A model generated the notes under the pieces. It worked only from the letters and a program-made list of their open reading frames with translations, was not told where the DNA came from and ran no database searches. Positions 58,470 through 64,000 of a DNA stretch of 64,000 nucleotides are shown here, piece after piece. The stretch covers positions 21,600-85,599 of the forward strand of contig DAOTJE010000018.1 in NCBI GenBank assembly GCA_035448545.1. The letters run 5' to 3'. The DNA is from Anaerobaca sp035448545. Lineage in GTDB: Bacteria > Planctomycetota > Phycisphaerae > Sedimentisphaerales > Anaerobacaceae. Position 1 is the first letter of the stretch. The number at the start of each line of letters is the position of its first letter. Made by a program: the position numbers and the translations under genes.

Positions 58470-60281
58470 ATGACGAGACGGAATTCTCTTCTTCTGGGTC
58501 TGATCCTGGCAAGCGGTTCGTTCGCTCAGGCAACGCCCATGACTGCTCTCGATCCGGGCAGCGTCCTCGTGGGCGGCGAGATCGGCCGGCGGATCGACAT
58601 CACCGTCGACAACAACATCCTGTCGATCGATGTGGATCGGGACTTCCTCGACCCCTTCCGTCGGCGGAAGAGCGACGGCGGTTATATCGGCCTGGGCAAG
58701 TTCATCGACAGCCTGGTCCGTTTGGCCGCGTATGGCAAGGACCCGCGTGTGCTTGCCCTCAAGCAGCGCGTCGTTCGCGAGGCAATTGCAACGCAGGAGG
58801 CGGACGGCTATATCGGCATCTGCCGGCCGGAGATGCGGATGTGGCAGCTCTGGGACATCCATGAGATGGGGTATCTGGTCATGGGATTGACTGCGGACTA
58901 CACGCACTTCGGCGAGGCGCTGTCGCTCGATGCAGCGAAGAGACTGGCGGATTACATCATCATTCGCTGGTCCGAGGACCCCGACCGCCAGACGGAGGGC
59001 TGGGTTTCCACCTACGTAGCCACGACCGGATTGGCGGAGGCAATGCTCGGCCTGTACAGCCGGACCGGCGACGAACGCTACCTGGATTTCGCCGTGCGAC
59101 ACCGCAAGCTGGCACAGTGGGATACGCCGCTCATCCAGGGCCGCTGGGGCAACCTCGAAGGGCACGCATACTATCACATAGCACTCTGCCTGGCGCAACT
59201 GCGGTTGAACGAGATCCGGCCCGACGCCCGATTGCTGAACCAATCGCGGGCGACGCTCGACTTCCTTCTGCGCAAGGACGGCCTGCTGGCGCCGGGGCTG
59301 TGCGGCTACCACGAATGCTGGCACAGCAACCAGCAGGGCTTCTACAAGCTGGGCGAGACGTGCGCGACCGCGTACCTGATCCGCTGGCTCGACGCCCTGC
59401 TGCGACACGACGGCGATTCACTCTACGGCGATATCATGGAGCGGGCGATCTACAACGGCCTGTTCGCCGCGCAATCCCCCGACGGCCGTCGCCTGCGCTA
59501 CTACAGCCCGTTCGAGGGCAAACGCGAGTACTTCCCGGGTGACACGTACTGCTGTCCCTGCAATTACCGGCGGATCATCGCCGAATTGCCCGGAATGGTG
59601 TGCTACCGGCGAGGCGATGGCCTGGCGATCAACCTTTACACGCCGTCCACGGCCACGACCAGGCTCGCCGACGGGACCGCCGTCGAGGTCCGCCAGGAGA
59701 CGGATTACCCCAACTCCGGCAGGGTTACGATCCGGCTCAAACCTGCAAAACCAAGCAACTTCGGGTTGTCTGTGCGGATTCCGCGCTGGTGCAAGAGCGC
59801 CCGAATCGCCGTCAACGACGACCTCGTCGAGACGACGGCCTCGGGCGGCGTGTTCTTCACCATCGCTCGCACCTGGCAGGCGGGCGACAGGATCGAATTG
59901 CACATGCCGATGGCCTGGCGGGCGATCCGCGGACGGAAGGCCCAGGCCGGACGCGTAGCGGTCATGCGAGGTCCCCTGCTGTTCTGCCTGAACCCGCAGA
60001 AACAGGGTGGCCTCGATCCGGACAGCATGAAGCTGCTGCGACTGGACGTCTCGTCGCTCGAGCTCGGCGAGCCGGACCAGACGGTTCGTCCCAATGGGCT
60101 GACCTGCCGGGCATCGTTCTGGAAGCCCGAAGACTACAACGCCGCAGGGCCGCCGGAACTGCATTTCACTCTGACAGAATACGCTGATCCGGGTGCCGAA
60201 TGGACGTACTTTCTGGTCCCGAATCCTGAGGCGGACGGCGCAGTCGAAGACGAACTGGCGGGCTGCGAGATCCCGCTGTAA
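58470..60281 (+). CDS. GH127 beta-L-arabinofuranosidase-like (DUF1680)
   Basis: A 603-residue exported protein. The ATG at 58470 has GGAG 8 bases upstream; the signal is 'NSLLLGLILASGSFAQA'. The (alpha/alpha)6 barrel carries the GH127 elements E296-T-C298 ('KLGETCATAYLIRWLDA') and the Cys cluster C361-C-P-C364-N ('YCCPCNYRRIIAE'), which correspond to the zinc/cysteine active site of HypBA1. A C-terminal beta-sandwich follows. Known activity in the family is release of terminal beta-L-arabinofuranose; other specificities exist. It is 42 bases after the isomerase-fold gene and 21 bases before GH16. Confidence 0.88.
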   Translation: MTRRNSLLLGLILASGSFAQATPMTALDPGSVLVGGEIGRRIDITVDNNILSIDVDRDFLDPFRRRKSDGGYIGLGKFIDSLVRLAAYGKDPRVLALKQRVVREAIATQEADGYIGICRPEMRMWQLWDIHEMGYLVMGLTADYTHFGEALSLDAAKRLADYIIIRWSEDPDRQTEGWVSTYVATTGLAEAMLGLYSRTGDERYLDFAVRHRKLAQWDTPLIQGRWGNLEGHAYYHIALCLAQLRLNEIRPDARLLNQSRATLDFLLRKDGLLAPGLCGYHECWHSNQQGFYKLGETCATAYLIRWLDALLRHDGDSLYGDIMERAIYNGLFAAQSPDGRRLRYYSPFEGKREYFPGDTYCCPCNYRRIIAELPGMVCYRRGDGLAINLYTPSTATTRLADGTAVEVRQETDYPNSGRVTIRLKPAKPSNFGLSVRIPRWCKSARIAVNDDLVETTASGGVFFTIARTWQAGDRIELHMPMAWRAIRGRKAQAGRVAVMRGPLLFCLNPQKQGGLDPDSMKLLRLDVSSLELGEPDQTVRPNGLTCRASFWKPEDYNAAGPPELHFTLTEYADPGAEWTYFLVPNPEADGAVEDELAGCEIPL

Positions 60282-60302
60282 ACCCGTTGTGGAAGAACGG
60301 AG

Positions 60303-61157
60303 ATGATGAAATCAACATCTGTTGCGGTTGTGAGCATAGGAAGCGTTGCCCTCCTGGCGCCGGCGTGCTTCGCAGAGGAACCCACGCAATACAGACTGGT
60401 CTGGGCGGACGAATTCGACAAGGATGGGCGACCCGATCCGAACCACTGGACCTGCGAGCAGGGCTTCGTCCGCAACGAGGAGTTGCAATGGTACCAGCCG
60501 GACAACGCACGCTGCGAAAACGGACTGCTCATCATCGAGGCTCGGCGCGAACGCCTGCCCAATCCGAATTACGACCCTGATAGCGGTGACTGGCGTCGCA
60601 GCAGGCAGTTCGCCGAATACACATCTGCCTGTCTCAAGACGTCCGGGCGGCACAACTGGACCTTCGGCCGGTTCGAGATGCGCGGGCGCATCGACACGCG
60701 TGCCGGATTGTGGCCGGCGTTCTGGACGCTCGGCTCGGCCCGCCCTTGGCCCGGCTGCGGCGAGATCGACATCATGGAATACTATCGCGGCCTGCTCCTG
60801 GCCAACGCCTGCTGGGCCGGCGAGCGGAGATGGGCTGCGATCTGGGATGATCTGAAGAAGCCGATCACGGATTTTGGCAATCCTGCCGAGTGGTCGTCGA
60901 AGTTCCACGTCTGGCGTATGGACTGGGACAAGGAGAGCATCAAGCTCTACATCGACGACGAGTTGCTGAACACGATCGAGCTGAACAAGACGGTCAACCG
61001 CACGCCCGACCGGGCCAACCCCTTCCACGAGCCGCACTACATCCTGCTCAACCTCGCCGTCGGCGGCGCTAACGGCGGAGACCCCTCCCCCACCGAATTC
61101 CCTGCCCGCTTTGAAATCGACTACGTCCGCGTCTACCAGAGATCGCCTCAGGGCTGA
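60303..61157 (+). CDS. GH16 endo-beta-glucanase-type hydrolase
   Basis: A 284-residue exported protein with a signal peptide ('VAVVSIGSVALLAPACFAEE', cleavage near 'CFA'). The jelly-roll GH16 domain shows the catalytic motif E154-I-D-I-M-E159 ('CGEIDIMEYYRG'), in which the first Glu is the nucleophile and the last the acid/base; the extra residue in the motif is of the laminarinase/agarase-like subgroup. 'VWADEFDKDGRPDPNHWTC' opens the domain and 'FEIDYVRVYQ' closes it. There is no extra binding module. Last gene of the isomerase-GH127-GH16 operon. Substrate: an internal beta-1,3- or 1,4-linked glycan. Confidence 0.9.
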   Translation: MMKSTSVAVVSIGSVALLAPACFAEEPTQYRLVWADEFDKDGRPDPNHWTCEQGFVRNEELQWYQPDNARCENGLLIIEARRERLPNPNYDPDSGDWRRSRQFAEYTSACLKTSGRHNWTFGRFEMRGRIDTRAGLWPAFWTLGSARPWPGCGEIDIMEYYRGLLLANACWAGERRWAAIWDDLKKPITDFGNPAEWSSKFHVWRMDWDKESIKLYIDDELLNTIELNKTVNRTPDRANPFHEPHYILLNLAVGGANGGDPSPTEFPARFEIDYVRVYQRSPQG

Positions 61158-61168
61158 TTGACGTTAGC

Positions 61169-63232
61169 TCAGCGAAGGATAGCCTTGCGGACGGAGAAGG
61201 CGTCGTTGCCGGAGAAGAGGAGGTGGCAGGTTCGGCCGTCGGGGCTGATCCACTTGGTGGGAAAGGTGCTGGTTTCGCCGGGACCGACGTCCCACTCCTC
61301 GGTGTAGAAGGCGGTGCGCCAGGGGCCCCACGGCTCGGGGGCCTCGTAGATGCCGAAGCCGCCCTGAAAGCGAAGCCCGCGTTCGTCGGTGCTGAAGGGA
61401 AGCACCTGGCACCACAAGTATCGCTTCAATCCGGCGTTGTAACTGATCCCGCTGCGATAGCACCGGCCCGGATTCACAAACACCGCCCCTCTATCGAGAA
61501 TGTCCTTTGTCCAAAGCGGCGTGCCATCGGCATCGAGCCCTTGGAAGAAGTCATAGGCCTGGCGCTGTCGGATACGGTCCTTGAGTACTCGGGCTATGAC
61601 CATGCGGTCGGCCGGCTCGTAAGCACTGTCGCTGTCGCTCGAAAAGACGTACACATACGCATCCCGCGCGTCTGCGTAGTTCCGGCCGAAGTTCAGGAAG
61701 GTCGCAGCGCCGAAACTGGTCTCGAACTTCCAGTCACACCACTGCCATGTCTTGCCATGATCGGCGGACCAGGCGATCTGCGAATTGGCGACGTTTCGCA
61801 CGAGCATATGCAACACGCCATCGACGCACAGCATCCCGCTGGCCTTGGGACCGGCGGTCCCCTGCCCGGTCCGCTCGGCCGTCTCGCTGCGGATATTGAC
61901 CCCTGTAAAGTCCTCCGGCCCGCCGGTGATCCTGGCCAGACCCAAGCTCAGCTTGGTGTCAACCTTCGGCTCGAATCCCCAGCCATCCCCATAAGCAGCA
62001 TACATGCTGTCGTCGTCGGCCCAGGTGATGGGCCAGTTGTCGCTGCCGTCGGCGGCGCGAGAGATCGTGTCTTTCGGCGCCCATTCGATTTCTTGGATGA
62101 GGTCGCTGGCGGGATAGGGCGCTCCAGGCCACCTGCCGCGATTCTTGACCGACAGAGCGATCGGCTCGATGAACAGCTCGATCGGCGCGTAGTGTGGGCT
62201 TCGCGCCCCCGGAAACGACTTGCCCGCTCGCCCGATGACAACATCCAGCGACTGGATGACCACAATGAGGCTGTCGTACAATCCCCACGACCAGTAGGCA
62301 TCGCGCGGAACGTTCTTCATCGTTCCATCGGCGTTGTTCCACCAGAGCAGGCCATAGTGATCCGACGCGTTGCCATAGTCCTCCTGCTTGAGAACAGCCA
62401 GGCCCTTGATCCCGTACGGTACGACGCGTGCGGCGTCCACAAACCACGACGGGATGAGTTGTTGATTCCGCCAGCGCCCCCGACGCAGGTAGAGATAGCC
62501 GATTCGCGCCATGGCATCGACGTTGGCATGGATGCCCGCGCCGAACTCGCGTCGCGCCACGCCCTCGATCTCTTTCGGCCGGTAGGCGTTGTCCCGCCAC
62601 CGCAAGTCGTTTCGCTCGATGCCGATGGGTGCAAACACCCGCTCGAACAGCACCTCCTGCAGGTCGCGCTGGTAGATCAGCGTGATGCACTCGGCCAGCC
62701 AATTGGGTCCTCCGTCACTGTACGACCACTTCGTGCCCGGCTCGAAGAGCAGTTCGGTGTAACCTCCGTTCTTGTCGAAACCCGCGGTTTGCGTCGCCAG
62801 ATGGAAAAGCGTGATCTTCTCCAGCCAACCCTTGCCCGCATTGGCCGAGGGAGGGGTGCCGAAGAAAGGATGGTACTTGGCCGCCGGATCGTGCAAGCCG
62901 GCGATCTTGCCATCACCCAGAGCCAGGCCGACTGCGGTGACGCCGATGGCTTTGGTGGAGGATTTCAGATCGTAGGTCTGCTGCTGATCGCCCCATCGCA
63001 TCACGGCCTTGCCGTGCCGAATGACCAAACCCGATCCCTCGCCCGTCAAGGCGTAGTCCCTGGCCCTCCCGAGCAGCGTCTCGTCCATCCCCGCCTGAGC
63101 AGGCGACGTTTCTTCCCACGTATGGCCCGGCCAGACGGCCGTGTCATCCAGCCCTCGCGAGCAGGCGCAGCAGGCCAGAACGCAGACAATCACACCAACA
63201 TGCACGATGCTGTAAGACAAGCGACGATCCAT
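61169..63232 (-). CDS. beta-lactamase-fold serine hydrolase fused to a beta-propeller-like domain
   Basis: A 687-residue exported protein starting at 'MDRRLSYSIVHVGVIVCVLAC', with a possible lipid Cys at residue 21. The N-terminal part (about 30-345) is a class C/esterase-type serine hydrolase: S91-S-T-K94 ('LKSSTKAIGVTAVGLAL') and Y171 in 'KWSYSDGGPNW' are the expected SxxK and Tyr. The C-terminal part (about 385-687) is a repetitive, Trp/Gly-rich beta region ('YGDGWGFEPKVDTKLSLG', 'AWSADHGKTWQW') reminiscent of a DUF4185/sialidase-like propeller. Its substrate is unknown. It ends tail-to-tail with GH16. Confidence 0.8.
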   Translation of the reverse strand: MDRRLSYSIVHVGVIVCVLACCACSRGLDDTAVWPGHTWEETSPAQAGMDETLLGRARDYALTGEGSGLVIRHGKAVMRWGDQQQTYDLKSSTKAIGVTAVGLALGDGKIAGLHDPAAKYHPFFGTPPSANAGKGWLEKITLFHLATQTAGFDKNGGYTELLFEPGTKWSYSDGGPNWLAECITLIYQRDLQEVLFERVFAPIGIERNDLRWRDNAYRPKEIEGVARREFGAGIHANVDAMARIGYLYLRRGRWRNQQLIPSWFVDAARVVPYGIKGLAVLKQEDYGNASDHYGLLWWNNADGTMKNVPRDAYWSWGLYDSLIVVIQSLDVVIGRAGKSFPGARSPHYAPIELFIEPIALSVKNRGRWPGAPYPASDLIQEIEWAPKDTISRAADGSDNWPITWADDDSMYAAYGDGWGFEPKVDTKLSLGLARITGGPEDFTGVNIRSETAERTGQGTAGPKASGMLCVDGVLHMLVRNVANSQIAWSADHGKTWQWCDWKFETSFGAATFLNFGRNYADARDAYVYVFSSDSDSAYEPADRMVIARVLKDRIRQRQAYDFFQGLDADGTPLWTKDILDRGAVFVNPGRCYRSGISYNAGLKRYLWCQVLPFSTDERGLRFQGGFGIYEAPEPWGPWRTAFYTEEWDVGPGETSTFPTKWISPDGRTCHLLFSGNDAFSVRKAILR

Positions 63233-63398
63233 GGTTGCGCCCCAATAAACCCGCCGACTGCATATGGATACCACCACCAGGGCGATGATAGAGGACGGCC
63301 AGGCGGCAAACAAGGATCAAATGCAGCCGTTACCGGGAGCCTGTGGCCGGCCTTTAACAGGTAGACGCAAGGACGTCAATGAAGGAAAGGGTACGACG

Positions 63399-63848
63399 AT
63401 GACACGACAAAGACTCATCCCGATGGCAACGGTTGTGGCGATGCTCCTGGCGCTGCTGATCGCGCCGGCCCCCGCGCAGGCAAGAACGAGCGGCGGCGTG
63501 GTCATTTCGCCGCACGGCGGCTTCGGCATCTGGATCGGTCATGATGCCGACAGGCATGGCTATCATCGGCCCTTCTATGGCCCTTGGCGACACCCGTACC
63601 CGCGTGTTTGGGTACCCTCTCCAAGGGTGGTGGTTGTTCCGCCTCCGGTCTTCGGGCCGGTAGTGGTGCCTCCGCCCGTGGTCGTCGAACCGCACCCGGT
63701 AACAATCACAGTGTGGATCACCAACTCCAACGGATCGATGACATCCGTTCAGTTGACCAGAGAAGGCGCCTGGTACAGGGGTCCGAATGGAGAGTACTAC
63801 ACGAGCATGCCAACCAACGAGCAGCTCAGAGCCGTCTACGGTTTCTGA
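63399..63848 (+). CDS. small exported Pro/Val-rich protein
   Basis: A 149-residue protein preceded by GAAGGAAAGG. The signal peptide is 'LIPMATVVAMLLALLIAPAP' (cleavage near 'AQA'). The mature region begins with 'VVISPHGGFGIWIGHD', is rich in His/Tyr/Pro ('YHRPFYGPWRHPYPRVWVP'), contains a Pro-Val run ('PPPVFGPVVVPPPVVVEP') and ends with 'EGAWYRGPNGEYYTSMPT'. This is the composition of cell-envelope proteins with a Tyr/Gly repeat such as DUF6515-type, but I am not sure of the family. Role unknown. Confidence 0.75.
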   Translation: MTRQRLIPMATVVAMLLALLIAPAPAQARTSGGVVISPHGGFGIWIGHDADRHGYHRPFYGPWRHPYPRVWVPSPRVVVVPPPVFGPVVVPPPVVVEPHPVTITVWITNSNGSMTSVQLTREGAWYRGPNGEYYTSMPTNEQLRAVYGF

Positions 63849-63939
63849 TCATGATCCTCCAAATCCCACCTGGCTCGTTCATCCGACCTGAAAGAGCCAC
63901 GCAGCCTGGGACAGTCGACACGAATGTCCCAACGAGTGG

Positions 63940-63970
63940 GACGCCCGACCTCCAGTCGGGCGTCTCTGTT
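63940..63970 (+). terminator. rho-independent terminator-like hairpin
   Basis: GACGCCCGAC (63940-63949), a CTCCA loop and GTCGGGCGTC (63955-63964) form a perfect ten-pair stem, followed by TCTGTT. It lies 91 bases after the small exported protein gene. The U-tract is partial, but the stem is the strongest in any intergenic region of the window. Confidence 0.65.
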
Positions 63971-64000
63971 GCGCCGTGACATCATACAGAGCATCCTCAT

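Noticed and set aside
1..64000. CRISPR arrays, insertion sequences, attachment sites and phage genes
   Set aside because: No direct-repeat array, transposase, integrase or flanking repeat was seen, and gene content looks chromosomal throughout.

Overview
The window is about 62-65% GC (estimated by eye) with dense, mostly uninterrupted bacterial genes. Gene content and family flavour point to a Planctomycetota bacterium, probably class Phycisphaerae. The supporting signs are a secretin operon with oversized proteins, several SPFH (HflK/HflC/FloA/NfeD) genes, Tat-exported sugar-isomerase-fold proteins beside glycoside hydrolases, and a ketosynthase/chain-length-factor-like pair with its own acyl carrier protein. 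This is an inference from gene families, because no rRNA is present. I saw no insertion sequence, CRISPR array, tRNA or prophage.

Layout. 1-6250 (+): the end of a type II secretion/type IV pilus-like operon, with a GspL-like PilM-PilN fusion, a PilO/GspM-like protein, a GspC/PilP-like protein, an unknown membrane protein and a giant secretin. 6332-11837 (-): a fatty-acid/polyketide-like operon read FabZ-like, ACP, FabZ-like, KS-beta (no catalytic Cys), KS-alpha, then serS, all tightly packed. 11987-13428: a divergent GNAT (short ArgA-like) and an ABC-2 permease on the minus strand.

13642-29628 (+) is a long co-directional run. It holds a seven-TM HflK-like protein, HflC, HflK, a P1B ATPase, an ABC ATPase with its permease, a 602-aa unknown membrane-anchored protein, a PcrA/UvrD helicase, a Tat-exported L-fucose-isomerase-like protein and a Tat-exported GH10 xylanase. 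29761-36423 (+) holds housekeeping and regulation: manC, ruvX, rpsO, pnp, and a sensor-less histidine kinase with a sigma-54 activator. 36450-41124 (-) is the aspartate-family amino-acid group, read hom, a phosphoglycerate-mutase-like protein (probable homoserine kinase), lysC, and an anchored thermonuclease-like protein.

41523-44220 (+): a DUF6786-like lipoprotein and a PBP4-type peptidase. 44246-48884 (-): an operon of histidine kinase, two CNNM/CorC-like proteins and a GT-C glycosyltransferase. 49052-52574 (+): a small unknown protein, a response regulator, a TPR protein and a small membrane protein. 52637-56541 (-): NfeD protease, short NfeD, FloA and an unknown helical protein. 56892-61157 (+): a polysaccharide operon of Tat isomerase-fold protein, GH127 and GH16. 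The end carries a beta-lactamase-fold/beta-propeller fusion (-) and a small exported Pro-rich protein (+) with a strong terminator-like hairpin.

The most unusual items are the expanded secretin, the KS-beta-containing lipid operon, the SPFH/metal ATPase/ABC run, and the duplicated exported isomerase-fold proteins.
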